Position numbers and translations under genes: made by a program | Assembly (NCBI GenBank): GCA_964563925.1 | Contig: CAZLZD010000011.1 | Coordinates: forward strand, 1-64,000 | DNA from: JAUILA01 sp964563925 | Lineage (GTDB): Bacteria > Bacteroidota > Bacteroidia > Cytophagales > Cyclobacteriaceae | Direction of reading: 5' to 3' | Length of the DNA stretch: 64,000 nt | In this document: piece by piece, positions 26,280-35,072 of the stretch | How the letters are laid out: each line of letters begins with the position of its first letter | How positions within the stretch are numbered: the stretch's first letter is position 1 | The notes under the pieces: model-generated | The model's input: the letters and a program-made list of their open reading frames with translations, nothing else | Databases searched by the model: none | Told to the model about the DNA's origin: nothing

Positions 26280-28229
26280 CTATTCTCCCAGCAGTTTCCC
26301 GGCAAGCCATTGCACGTAGTCATCCGCAAATTCCTTTCGTTCACGGCTCTGCAGCGTCTCCAGCCTCGAACGAACCGGCGCCACATCCACGTCAAGGAAT
26401 TCAATTGTCCCCATGACCCGGATAAGTACGTAGGGATTGTCACTTGACAGCAAATCAAAAAGGAGGTCACGCGCCTCGTTTGTTTTACCGGCATAATACA
26501 AGCCTTCAGCGGCGGTTGCCCTGACATCCCCGTTATCATCTCCTGCCAGTTCGGTCAGCGAAGCAGATACGTCTTCACCCTGACGGGCCAGCCGGATTGC
26601 GCCCATCGCTGCCCAGAACCGGTAGGCCGGATCGGGCTTCTCCAGGAGACTGTTGATCTGTGCCTGGGTGGGAGACAAGGTGGCGTTAACCCCGGCTTCT
26701 ATTATCGCCGACAAGGACTCTTCGTCATACTGGTGCATGTACAGTGTACTGTCATTCTTGTATTTTTCATACAGAATCCCTTCCGGAATGAAGCCCAGGT
26801 CACCGATTTCCTTGAGATATTCAACCTGTTGCCGCCGCATTTCCTTCACAGTCTCCTCAAATTCCGGATCATCGGCCAGGTTGGTGATCTGGTACGGATC
26901 ATTCTCCACGTCATACAATCCTTCGGCGCTGCGTGTTTCAAAGAACAGGGAGGTTGTATCATTCGTGCCGCCGGCCTCATGCAGGCGCTGCCATGCACCG
27001 AGATGGGAAGCATTCCATAGATACCTGATATTCTGTCCGTCCGGCCGGTGCGGATAAAAAACCTGTGTGTACCGGAAGTTTCCTTTGCGGATGGTACGCA
27101 CCATGTCGGTGGTCTCATCCATCCGTCCGCGGAAGCCAAACACAAAATCACGCGGATATTCATCCAGCCGGAGGAGAGACCTGCCGCTCATATATTCGGG
27201 TATCTCAATCCCGGCCATATCCAGCATGGTAGGGGGGATATCCATCAGGGAAACAACCTCCTCGACAACCGTTCCCGGCCGCGCAGGGGCCATTGAGCGA
27301 TATTTCTCAGGGAACCAGATAAACAGGGGGATTTTAAGCCCGGTCTCCATGGCAAACCGTTTTGAACGGGCCATCACACCCCCGTGATCACTGGAATAGA
27401 TAATGATGGTGTTTTCCAGCTGGCCGCTTTCCCGCATGTACTTCAGAAACATTTTAAATTCCAGGTCCATGGCCTGCATCAGGGTATAATAAAGGGCGAG
27501 GTCGTTGCGAACCTCCGGAAGGTCGGGCAGGTAATCAGGCACTTCTATTGTCGCCGGATCCGCAGGTATTATGGTTTGCCAGAGGCTGTCGGCCACATCT
27601 TCCCCCAGGTATTTGAAGGTCTGAAGAAAATTCTCCTTTCCTACTTCCGGGCCATGAATACGGCTCTCATGAGTCTGGAAGGTATTATAGAACATATGGT
27701 AAGGCTGTCCTTCCTTCCTGTTTTTAAGCGCATCGGGCAGATTCCACATCTCGTCCTGGTCCCAGTTATCCTGTAACCCCGGGGCATCAGCTGCCACCGG
27801 CCCCCAGCGGTCACCTTCGCGACCCGCAATGTTGTAATCACGCTTCGCACGCAGGGTGAGATAATAATTTTTTGACTTCAGCAAGTCGATATAGTATCCA
27901 ATCTGGTCGGGGATGTGCACATTGGTACGCATTTCCTGGGTCCCCATGGTCACCGGATAAACGCCGGTAATAATACCGGAGCGTGACGGCGCACAGACCG
28001 GTGCGTTTGAATAGGCATTCCTGTACATGACACTTTCCCTTGCCATACTGTCGAGTGTCGGCGTACGGACATCAGGATTTCCGTATACCCCAAGGTACTG
28101 ACTGTTGTCTTCGCTGATAAACCAGACTATATTAGGAGGATCTGCCGGGAAAGTGGTTTCGGCAGGATCGGCAGACGGGGTGCAGGAAAACACAAGGAAG
28201 AGGAAGAGCAGGTACAGGTATCGGCGCAT
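26280..28229 (-). CDS. S1-family sulfatase lipoprotein with C-terminal HEAT-like repeats
   Basis: 649-residue sulfatase. The lipoprotein Cys is residue 16 (LFLFLVFSC). The formylglycine motif is CAPSR with Cys79, followed by SGIITGVYPVTMG, and the second metal site is IIYSSDHGGVMARSKRFAMETGLKIPLFI. It belongs to the N-sulfoglucosamine sulfohydrolase-like branch. After about residue 500 there is an alpha-helical extension with HEAT-like units (LEKPDPAYRFWAAMGAIRLA, NGDVRATAAEGLYYAG, NPYVLIRVMGTIEFL) not found in minimal sulfatases, probably for contact with another protein or a glycan. Transcribed alone; the upstream neighbour is divergent. Confidence 0.88.
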   Translation of the reverse strand: MRRYLYLLFLFLVFSCTPSADPAETTFPADPPNIVWFISEDNSQYLGVYGNPDVRTPTLDSMARESVMYRNAYSNAPVCAPSRSGIITGVYPVTMGTQEMRTNVHIPDQIGYYIDLLKSKNYYLTLRAKRDYNIAGREGDRWGPVAADAPGLQDNWDQDEMWNLPDALKNRKEGQPYHMFYNTFQTHESRIHGPEVGKENFLQTFKYLGEDVADSLWQTIIPADPATIEVPDYLPDLPEVRNDLALYYTLMQAMDLEFKMFLKYMRESGQLENTIIIYSSDHGGVMARSKRFAMETGLKIPLFIWFPEKYRSMAPARPGTVVEEVVSLMDIPPTMLDMAGIEIPEYMSGRSLLRLDEYPRDFVFGFRGRMDETTDMVRTIRKGNFRYTQVFYPHRPDGQNIRYLWNASHLGAWQRLHEAGGTNDTTSLFFETRSAEGLYDVENDPYQITNLADDPEFEETVKEMRRQQVEYLKEIGDLGFIPEGILYEKYKNDSTLYMHQYDEESLSAIIEAGVNATLSPTQAQINSLLEKPDPAYRFWAAMGAIRLARQGEDVSASLTELAGDDNGDVRATAAEGLYYAGKTNEARDLLFDLLSSDNPYVLIRVMGTIEFLDVDVAPVRSRLETLQSRERKEFADDYVQWLAGKLLGE

Positions 28230-28414
28230 GACGTTGATGTTGGTACGTCGAACAAAATAATAAATTAACTGACAGGTTTCGGAACCAGACAGGCAGTGCC
28301 GGCATTACTTTTACGGGAAAGGCACTAATTCTTTGTAACCGGGAGAAACCTGAATTCCAACGTTCGTCGTATTGCCAGTGTCTTACTTGCACAAACCTTT
28401 AAAACGAAAACGCT

Positions 28415-29746
28415 ATGTGGCCAATGTTTACCTCTGTTACCGATGCCCGAAGAATACAGGGCATCCTGAGTTTATTCCTCCTCGCCCTGCTTACCGCAGG
28501 ATGTTCCGATGACGTGCGCATTAAGCACACGTATACCTATTTTGAGCCCGTTTACGCCACCACATCCGAAATCCGGAACAGCTTTGATGTGATCGCCCCC
28601 CAGACGATCACCGCACCCGGCAAAATCTATTACCTGAATGGATATATTTTTTTGAATGAGCCCGGAAAAGGAATTCACATTATCAATAATGCCGATCCGC
28701 GAAACCCGGTGAACGAAGCTTTCATAAACATCCCCGGTAATTATGACATGGCGGCAAAAGGAAATATTTTGTATGCGGACAGCTATATTGACCTTCTGGC
28801 CATTGATATCAGCAATCTGGATGACATACAGATTGTAAAGCGGGTGGAAGGCGTATTCCCAGTCAATTACAATATTTTTTACCGCGACACGCTTCCGCAA
28901 GAGGAAATCATCCTTACTGAATACCGTGAAGTAACGCAGGTCGATGTATACGAAGATGACCTGCAAAGCATGGCCTATCCCGGCGTGTATTACTATGGCC
29001 GGGGTTTCATTACCACCGATGTACTCATGTTCACAGGCGGCAGTGCCGAAAGTGGCGGCGGGCAGAGCGGCGGACAGGCCGGCGTAGGTGGTTCCATGGC
29101 CCGTTTTACCATTACCTCCGACTATCTTTACACGGTGGATATGTATAACCTGACCGTTTTTGATATCTCCACACTGGATGATCCGATGGCCGGACAGAGC
29201 CAGAATGTAGGCTGGAATATTGAGACGATTTTCCCCTACCAGGACAAATTATTCATCGGATCTACCACGGGAATGTACATATATGATGCCTCCAATCCCA
29301 TGCAACCGGTTCAGCTTTCACAATTTGAACATGCCCGGAGCTGTGACCCCGTGATTGCCGATGATGATATTGCCTATGTAACACTCCGTTCGGGTACGGA
29401 ATGCGACGGGTTTACCAATCAGCTTGATGTGATTGATGTGACATCCCTGGAGAATCCATCGCTGATGAAGACATATCCGATGCAGAACCCGCACGGACTA
29501 GGCAAAGACGGGGACCTCCTTTTTATTGCCGAAGGTGATTTCGGACTTAAGATTTATGATGCGTCCAACCCGATGGATATCGACAACCACCTGCTTGTTC
29601 ATTATGAAAACATCCATGCGTTTGATGTGATCCCGCTTGGAGGTATTCTTCTGATGACGGGAGAAGACGGATTGTGCCAGTATGATTATTCTGATCCGGA
29701 GAATATCAAACTGCTGAGTAAAATATCTGTGAATGCTTCTCTCTGA
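28415..29746 (+). CDS. LVIVD-repeat surface lipoprotein
   Basis: 443-residue lipoprotein. The signal contains LLALLTAGC, so Cys30 is the anchor; ATG 28415 and 28424 are both possible starts. The mature part is made of LVIVD repeats of the form (G)L.I.D.SNP..(P)V, for example GIHIINNADPRNPV, MYIYDASNPMQPV and LKIYDASNPMDI. They make a beta-propeller exposed on the cell surface. Residues 200-235 contain a glycine-serine rich insert (GGSAESGGGQSGGQAGVGG). The stop codon overlaps the start of the next gene by one base, so the two products are likely made together. Confidence 0.85.
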   Translation: MWPMFTSVTDARRIQGILSLFLLALLTAGCSDDVRIKHTYTYFEPVYATTSEIRNSFDVIAPQTITAPGKIYYLNGYIFLNEPGKGIHIINNADPRNPVNEAFINIPGNYDMAAKGNILYADSYIDLLAIDISNLDDIQIVKRVEGVFPVNYNIFYRDTLPQEEIILTEYREVTQVDVYEDDLQSMAYPGVYYYGRGFITTDVLMFTGGSAESGGGQSGGQAGVGGSMARFTITSDYLYTVDMYNLTVFDISTLDDPMAGQSQNVGWNIETIFPYQDKLFIGSTTGMYIYDASNPMQPVQLSQFEHARSCDPVIADDDIAYVTLRSGTECDGFTNQLDVIDVTSLENPSLMKTYPMQNPHGLGKDGDLLFIAEGDFGLKIYDASNPMDIDNHLLVHYENIHAFDVIPLGGILLMTGEDGLCQYDYSDPENIKLLSKISVNASL

Positions 29747-30351
29747 TGATATCTAAATGCTTTCATGCAGGCATAGTGGCCCTGGGAATCACATTATTCT
29801 CTTATTCTGCATTAATGGCCCAGGCCACCACTATGTCTGATGACGTTTCCTTTTCCCATAAACAATGGTTTCACCAGATCGAGTCCGGGTTTATTTCCGG
29901 GAACGAGGACATCGGAGAAGGTACTTCGTTGTCGTTGGCCGTCGTGAACGGTCTTCGGATTTCTGACCACATGGCGGTCGGCGTCGGTGCAGGGTGGGAC
30001 CGCTACGACCGGCTCAATGTTTTTCCGGTCTTCGCGCGTACAATCGGCTTATTAAAGCCTGAAGGGCACACTCCCTATGCATTTCTTGACCTGGGCTACG
30101 CCTGGGTGCACGAACGAAACTTGCCTGATTATATCGAGGTGGAGCGTATGGAGGGCGGACTGATGTTCCAGTCAGGACTTGGTTACATGTTTGAAGGGAA
30201 TGGCTGGAGAATCAATATATTCGCAGGACTGAAAATCCAGAAAACGAAGCTGGAATATCTCTTTGAGGATCAGTGGTGGTACAGCTCTCCGATGTTTTCA
30301 GAAGAGCGGACGCGCAAGCGTTTCAGCGCCGGACTTAGTTTCCTTTTTTAA
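29746..30351 (+). CDS. Predicted outer-membrane beta-barrel-like protein, partner of the LVIVD lipoprotein
   Basis: 201-residue protein with signal peptide (ending ...ALMAQ). The mature part has alternating hydrophobic residues, aromatic belts and a terminal ...SAGLSFLF with C-terminal Phe, the pattern of a small outer-membrane barrel of eight to ten strands. I do not recognise a named family. It starts in the stop codon of the LVIVD gene (TGATG) and is convergent with the GMC oxidoreductase gene, overlapping by four bases. Confidence 0.7.
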   Translation: MISKCFHAGIVALGITLFSYSALMAQATTMSDDVSFSHKQWFHQIESGFISGNEDIGEGTSLSLAVVNGLRISDHMAVGVGAGWDRYDRLNVFPVFARTIGLLKPEGHTPYAFLDLGYAWVHERNLPDYIEVERMEGGLMFQSGLGYMFEGNGWRINIFAGLKIQKTKLEYLFEDQWWYSSPMFSEERTRKRFSAGLSFLF

Positions 30352-32045
30352 ATTTTATCGATATTGTCTGCTGCATAATTAGCCGCCCGGGCCGTAAAGG
30401 CCATATAGGTGAGCGATGGATTCTGAGTGGAGGTTGAGGTCATGCAGGCACCATCGGTCACAAATACATTCGGACACGCATGAAGCTGGTTCCATTCATT
30501 AAGCAGTGAAGTAGCTGGATCTGAGCCCATGCGCACCCCACCCATTTCATGAATATCAAGTCCGGGTGCCTGTTCGGTATCAATCGTCTGAATATCTGTA
30601 AATCCTGCCTTGCTGAACATTTCCTGAAACTCCCTGAAGAAGTCGAGCAGCATCTTCTCTTCATTCTCCCCATAGTTTACATTGATCCGGAGTTTAGGCA
30701 TTTTCCACTCATCCAGGTCATCTTCGGCCAGTGAGACGCGGTTGGATTCCACGGGGATCGTTTCACCCATCATTCGTGCTCCGATGCGCCACGGTCCATA
30801 CGAGGGGTTCAGCAACTGATCTTTGAGGGGTTGTCCAAAACCATCCGTATCGGTATCATAGGTGCGGCTGGCACCAAAGCTTACGGCATATCCGCGTAGA
30901 AAGTCGGTCTCCTGCGCCCGGAGATTCCTGAACCGGGGCATCAGTGCACCATTGGGTCTTCTCCCCTGGGTATATTTATCGGAGAATCCCTCGTGAATGG
31001 CAGTTACCACCCCCCGGTAATTATGAAAAGCAACAAATTTCCCAAGCAGCCCATTGTCATTGCCCAGGCCTTCAGGAAATCGTTCCGATTTGGAATTTAG
31101 CAGGATCAGGTTGGTATTGAGTGCGCCGGCATTCACAAAAATAATTTTGGCCTGATACTCCCGCTCTTCCCTGGTCTTTGCATCTATGACTCTCACCCCG
31201 GAGGCCTTACCCGAAGTCGGATCATACGTGATGGAATGAACAACAGAGTCGGGTCTGAGGGTCATATTTCCCGTGCGTTCTGCCCACGGAAGCGTGGCTG
31301 AATTGCTGCTGAAGTAGCCTCCAAACGGGCAGCCGCGCTGGCACAGGTTCCTGTACTGGCACATTGTGCGTCCCTGTTTGGCATAATATTCCTGGTTCCC
31401 CGTGATGTGGGCACAGCGGCCAATGATAACATGCCGGTTCCCGCCGTATTCCTTTTGGACCACATCACTGAAATGCTTTTCAACGCAGGTCATTTCCATG
31501 GGAGGAAGAAACTCACCATCAGGTAATTCTTCAAGTCCGTCTTTATTCCCTGAGATACCGGCAAATTTCTCAACGTGGCTGTACCAGGGGGCCAGGTCTT
31601 CATAACTTACCGGCCATGGAACAGCAAACCCGTCGCGTGCAGGCCCTTCAAAATCAAACCGGCTCCAGCGCTGGGTCTGACGAGCCCATAACAAGGATTT
31701 TCCTCCTGTCTGATAGCCTCTGATCCAGTCAAAGGGAGCCTCCTGTATGTAGGGATGTTCATTGTCCCTTACAAAGAAGTGGGCTGCATCTTCACGGAAA
31801 GCATAGCACCGGCCGACTACCGGATTTTCCTTTAAAACTTCCTCCGGCATCCGGCCCCTGTGGGGGAATTCCCAGGGCATCATATTAGTGGTAGGATAAT
31901 CCCGAAGGTGTTTCACTTCCGGTCCGCGCTCTAAGACAAGGGTCTTGAGACCGCGGTCACACAGTTCTTTCGCTGCCCAGCCTCCGCTCATTCCTGAACC
32001 GATCACTATGGCATCAAAGCTTGTTTGTTCGTTTTCCTGGGGCAT
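30348..32045 (-). CDS. GMC family FAD-dependent oxidoreductase
   Basis: 565-residue flavoprotein of the glucose-methanol-choline family. The FAD site is AIVIGSGMSGGWAAKEL at residues 12-28; HEMGGVRMG and TQNPSLTYMAF near the end carry the catalytic His and Asn. Residues 229-239 (CQYRNLCQRGC) hold three Cys in the region where bacterial FAD-glucose dehydrogenases bind a [3Fe-4S] cluster. It has no signal peptide, but its partner subunit, encoded 2 bp upstream, has a twin-arginine motif, so the complex may be exported folded. It probably oxidises a sugar or sugar alcohol in the periplasm. No cytochrome gene is next to it. Confidence 0.9.
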   Translation of the reverse strand: MPQENEQTSFDAIVIGSGMSGGWAAKELCDRGLKTLVLERGPEVKHLRDYPTTNMMPWEFPHRGRMPEEVLKENPVVGRCYAFREDAAHFFVRDNEHPYIQEAPFDWIRGYQTGGKSLLWARQTQRWSRFDFEGPARDGFAVPWPVSYEDLAPWYSHVEKFAGISGNKDGLEELPDGEFLPPMEMTCVEKHFSDVVQKEYGGNRHVIIGRCAHITGNQEYYAKQGRTMCQYRNLCQRGCPFGGYFSSNSATLPWAERTGNMTLRPDSVVHSITYDPTSGKASGVRVIDAKTREEREYQAKIIFVNAGALNTNLILLNSKSERFPEGLGNDNGLLGKFVAFHNYRGVVTAIHEGFSDKYTQGRRPNGALMPRFRNLRAQETDFLRGYAVSFGASRTYDTDTDGFGQPLKDQLLNPSYGPWRIGARMMGETIPVESNRVSLAEDDLDEWKMPKLRINVNYGENEEKMLLDFFREFQEMFSKAGFTDIQTIDTEQAPGLDIHEMGGVRMGSDPATSLLNEWNQLHACPNVFVTDGACMTSTSTQNPSLTYMAFTARAANYAADNIDKI

Positions 32046-32047
32046 GG

Positions 32048-32638
32048 TCAGGCGTTAATATTTACAGGTTTACCGGGGTCAATGGACAGGCACCCGCTGA
32101 AAGATCCGGGCACCAGGGAATAAGGCATCTGTTCTGTCATGATATAGCGTGATTGCATATATCCGGTAATCGTCCACCATTTGGCTTGTCCGAGGAAATA
32201 CCGTACCTCTTCAGGGGAAAAGAGCAGGTTGCCCTCTGCATCGGAAGGGATATCCGTAATTTCAACCTCCGCAATCTGAGCAAGCATTACAGGCCGGTCT
32301 TTTTCCTCGATTTTTCCGAAGGAACGGTCCCCCAGTGCAGTCACTAAGTGGTCAAAACCCCGTAAACCCTTCATAAATTTGTCCTGGTCGTCCGGACCCA
32401 GGCAATCATCAGCCATGACCCAAACAAATTTATCGGCTTCCAGCGATCGGGCACCGGGCAGCTCACCCTCAGGAATAATTGCACCAACGATATCGGCGAG
32501 CAAATCCTCTTCACCTGTTGTGACATTCAAATTATTCAGGGCAATCGGCACCCTTTCTTCTCCGAGCGAGCAGGCTTGTAATAAAGTAATCCCTGCACCA
32601 GCTGCGGCCATTTGCCTTAATGCGGTTCTTCGATCCAT
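32048..32638 (-). CDS. Gluconate 2-dehydrogenase subunit 3 family protein
   Basis: 196-residue small subunit accompanying GMC dehydrogenases. I choose ATG 32638 because MDRRTALRQMAAAGAGITLLQAC forms a twin-arginine signal followed by a possible lipobox; an ORF start 11 codons earlier adds nothing hydrophobic. The body (LLADIVGAIIPEGELPGARSLEAD..FVWVMADDCLGPDDQDKFMKG) and the tail with WWTITGYMQSRYI are typical. It likely acts as Tat carrier and stabilising subunit of the GMC enzyme. Confidence 0.88.
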   Translation of the reverse strand: MDRRTALRQMAAAGAGITLLQACSLGEERVPIALNNLNVTTGEEDLLADIVGAIIPEGELPGARSLEADKFVWVMADDCLGPDDQDKFMKGLRGFDHLVTALGDRSFGKIEEKDRPVMLAQIAEVEITDIPSDAEGNLLFSPEEVRYFLGQAKWWTITGYMQSRYIMTEQMPYSLVPGSFSGCLSIDPGKPVNINA

Positions 32639-32809
32639 GGTTATGCCATCGTGTGGGTCATATAATTTCAATAAGGTGATTTTCTCAAAAAATAAAAAGC
32701 GAAACCCCTGATTTCATGTTACCGGTAAAATATGCCAGCCAGTGGCATGCGGACCTGGTTTTTTTAAGAGCGGGAAATTCGCGATATTGTAGGGAACAAC
32801 CTGTTCGGT

Positions 32810-33280
32810 ATGAGTCAATTATACTTCCTGATGCCGCTTTTAGCAGCGTTCCTCATCCCGGGAGTACCTGTTCGTGCACAGGATCAGGAGGGAAAGGAAA
32901 TTGAGGATATGCTGCATGCATATTATACTACCATGTCGGAACGAGACTGGGAAGCATACCGTGCGTATTTTATTGATTCTGCAATTCTTGTTACTATATG
33001 GCAACCCGCGGGGCAAGACGAAGAAACTCTTTTTCACTCAACCATTGACGCGTTTATTCGTAAAACTCCCCAGGGTCCGGATAGCCAGCCTGTCTTTGAG
33101 GAAAAGATGACCCGGTCTCAAATTGAAGTTCACGGGAGGCTGGCAGTGGCATGGGCTGACTATGAGGCGAAGTTCGGGACGCAGGAAAACCTTACGGAAT
33201 GGGTTGGGAAAGATTTGTTTACCCTGATCAAAATTCAGAATACCTGGAAAATTGTCTCACTCACCTATATGTCAGATTAG
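32810..33280 (+). CDS. Secreted SnoaL/DUF4440-like (NTF2-fold) protein
   Basis: 156-residue protein with signal peptide (residues 1-23, ...GVPVRAQ). The body starts with IEDMLHAYYTTMSERDWEAYRAYFIDSAILVTIW and ends WVGKDLFTLIKIQNTWKIVSLTYMSD, the usual outline of a NTF2-like cone fold (DUF4440/SnoaL group). This fold serves as enzyme or binding domain in many systems, and nothing in the context shows the role. It is 39 bp upstream of the GreA-like gene. Confidence 0.7.
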   Translation: MSQLYFLMPLLAAFLIPGVPVRAQDQEGKEIEDMLHAYYTTMSERDWEAYRAYFIDSAILVTIWQPAGQDEETLFHSTIDAFIRKTPQGPDSQPVFEEKMTRSQIEVHGRLAVAWADYEAKFGTQENLTEWVGKDLFTLIKIQNTWKIVSLTYMSD

Positions 33281-33319
33281 AAGATCCCGGGCTGATCAAA
33301 CTTGAATAAAACACACATT

Positions 33320-33784
33320 ATGAATAAACTTGAATTTAAAAAGGAAATTCTGAATCAGGCCAAGCAGAAGCACCTTTCAGTAATTAATGACCTTCGAAGT
33401 GAAATAAATGCCATACGGGAGAGCGAATCCGATAATAATGCCGACGGACAGGCAGATCTTGAGGAAATGTCACAGGACGTGATGGCCGACTCCCGGCGTG
33501 AAACCATAGCCAGGGAGCTTGACTTTGCGCAGGATGAATTGAATTTGCTGAATCGCCTCGTAATACAGGAGCCTCTTCATGATGAAGTAACCCTGGGCTC
33601 GGTGGTGGAAACTAATAAACTAACGTTTTACGTAAGTGCAAGCATTGAGGAATTTGAGGCGAACGGGAAGCGCATCTTTGGAATATCTACCAAGGCGCCA
33701 ATTTACGAAGTCATGAAAGGTCTGAAAAAAGGAGATGACTTTGAAATGAGAAAGCAGCACTACAAGATAAAGGATGTATTTTAA
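33320..33784 (+). CDS. GreA/GreB-like transcription elongation factor family protein
   Basis: 154-residue protein. Residues 1-75 form a long coiled coil (EFKKEILNQAKQKHLSVINDL...RRETIARELDFAQDELNLLNRL) and the C-terminal part (LGSVVETNKLTFYVS...FGISTKAPIYEVMKGLKKGDDF) is the FKBP-like domain typical of GreA/GreB and Rnk relatives. The ATG at 33320 is better than a TTG six codons upstream. The acidic tip of the coiled coil (ESESDNNADGQADLEE) is in a plausible place to enter the RNA polymerase channel. A hairpin terminator follows 20 bp after the stop. Confidence 0.8.
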   Translation: MNKLEFKKEILNQAKQKHLSVINDLRSEINAIRESESDNNADGQADLEEMSQDVMADSRRETIARELDFAQDELNLLNRLVIQEPLHDEVTLGSVVETNKLTFYVSASIEEFEANGKRIFGISTKAPIYEVMKGLKKGDDFEMRKQHYKIKDVF

Positions 33785-33798
33785 CACTACAGTACAAA

Positions 33799-33833
33799 TA
33801 AAAAAACCCTGCAACTATTACGCTGCAGGGTTT
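33799..33833 (-). terminator. Strong hairpin terminator shared by two convergent genes
   Basis: AAACCCTGCA at 33804-33813 pairs perfectly with TGCAGGGTTT at 33824-33833 (10 bp stem, 10 base loop). On the minus strand it is followed by a run of T (plus-strand A33801-33806), ideal for the 33872-34888 gene. On the plus strand it may also end the GreA-like gene. Confidence 0.85.
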
Positions 33834-33871
33834 ACCAACTTCACAATCCTACTCACAAAAAAATAGTCAGG

Positions 33872-34888
33872 TCAATTTCCTCTGCCACGTCCGCGTGATT
33901 GTGAGGACTTTCCGCGGCCGTTTGACTTTTCTGAGCTTTTCCGCTCATATTGCTGGCGTCCGCTGCGCTCGGTCTGTTGTCCCGAACGGTTGTATTGCTG
34001 ACGCGTATTTTTGTCATTCTGCGGACGGGAATTCTGTTGCATTTGCTGGCGCCCGCTACGTGTATCGGTTCCTTGCCTGTATTGCTGGCGTCCGCCCTGA
34101 CTACCGTACTCCTGACGCCCGCTTTGGTTTTGACTACCGTATTGCTGACGACCGCTTTGGTTTTGACTACCGTATTGCTGACGACCGCTTTGACTACCGT
34201 ACTGCTGGCGTGAATTCCGGTCAGCCTCTGGCCTACGTTGTCCATCCGAATACTTCGCATTCACAGGTGTCGCATTGCTGCTTCGCCGGGTAGGGTACCG
34301 GTCTTCCAACCGTATCCTGTAAGGATTTTTGCCATCCTGCTGGCTGTATTGCGGTTTATGGCTCCCTTTCTTATACTGTTTGTAGTGTTTGGAGGGACCA
34401 TTGTTATAAATAATGGTGGTATTATTATACCTGGGATACGTACGGTAATGACCATACACATAAGTCACCGGCCTTGGACGGTAGATTACATGATTATGAC
34501 CCCAGTGATTATGGCTGTGACAAATATTGTAATAGGTATTATAGTAATATTCATGATATCCACAGAAATCACCGCACACGTGGCCGGCCAATGGATAATG
34601 ATTATACCGGTTCACCACCCGGTAATGACCGTGGTCATTAAAGTTAACTTCAAGGAAGGTATTCCCGCGTTGTAAAAGCACGTTGAACGAATAGTATCCG
34701 CCTCCGTGGTACACACGGTTTGCATGCACCCAGTCATAATTGTAGAAGCGATCATATACAGTATGGGTGACGTAATCCGGCACGCCCCAACTGTGTTCAA
34801 TCCCGAATGATGCTACAAAATGCTGTGCCTCTGACCTGGTGACCAGGCCACCCAACAGCAATGCGGAAATAATCAGTAACTTTTTCAT
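33872..34888 (-). CDS. Secreted Gln/Tyr/Gly/Arg-rich repeat protein of unknown function
   Basis: 338-residue protein with a signal peptide (residues 1-21). Residues 22-140 form a folded, Tyr/His-rich part (GYHEYYYNTYYNICHSHNHWGHN) and residues 200-338 are disordered. The disordered part contains repeats such as SGRQQYGSQNQ (four or so copies) and ends in a Arg/Gly/Ser tail (RGKSSQSRGRGRGN). The tail is highly basic. Comparable proteins occur in Bacteroidota as envelope or matrix components. The His/Tyr-rich part might bind metal. No family name is offered. Confidence 0.7.
   Translation of the reverse strand: MKKLLIISALLLGGLVTRSEAQHFVASFGIEHSWGVPDYVTHTVYDRFYNYDWVHANRVYHGGGYYSFNVLLQRGNTFLEVNFNDHGHYRVVNRYNHYPLAGHVCGDFCGYHEYYYNTYYNICHSHNHWGHNHVIYRPRPVTYVYGHYRTYPRYNNTTIIYNNGPSKHYKQYKKGSHKPQYSQQDGKNPYRIRLEDRYPTRRSSNATPVNAKYSDGQRRPEADRNSRQQYGSQSGRQQYGSQNQSGRQQYGSQNQSGRQEYGSQGGRQQYRQGTDTRSGRQQMQQNSRPQNDKNTRQQYNRSGQQTERSGRQQYERKSSEKSNGRGKSSQSRGRGRGN
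34101..34220. repeat. Short in-gene tandem repeats (33 bp period)
   Basis: The plus-strand unit starting CTACCGTA is found at 34101, 34134, 34167 and, with a 27 bp spacing, 34194. The copies differ by a few bases. On the minus strand they code SGRQ(Q/E)YGSQNQ. This is coding repeat inside the gene at 33872-34888, not a CRISPR array. Confidence 0.85.
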
Positions 34889-35072
34889 GACCCTGTTTTT
34901 AATGTTTACACCATGAAATAATCAATTGGTGTGCCAAAAATTGTAAATGCCCCCTATCACCCTGATAACGTGCATTTTATTCTCCTTTCAGGCATAGAAA
35001 AAGGGCTGAAAAATTAAATTTCAATAACGCATTAATTGAATTTTATTTAAATTCGACGTCTATCAAAAGGCT

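Noticed and set aside
34101..34220. Regular 33 bp repeats that could look like a CRISPR array
   Set aside because: There are no unique spacers; the repeats are contiguous, imperfect and encode SGRQQYGSQNQ on the minus strand inside a long gene.
33853..34260. 135-codon minus-strand ORF in another frame of the repeat protein, with VVKTKAVVSNT repeats
   Set aside because: It is the frame-shifted reading of the same repeats; the signal peptide and terminator favour the 33872-34888 frame.
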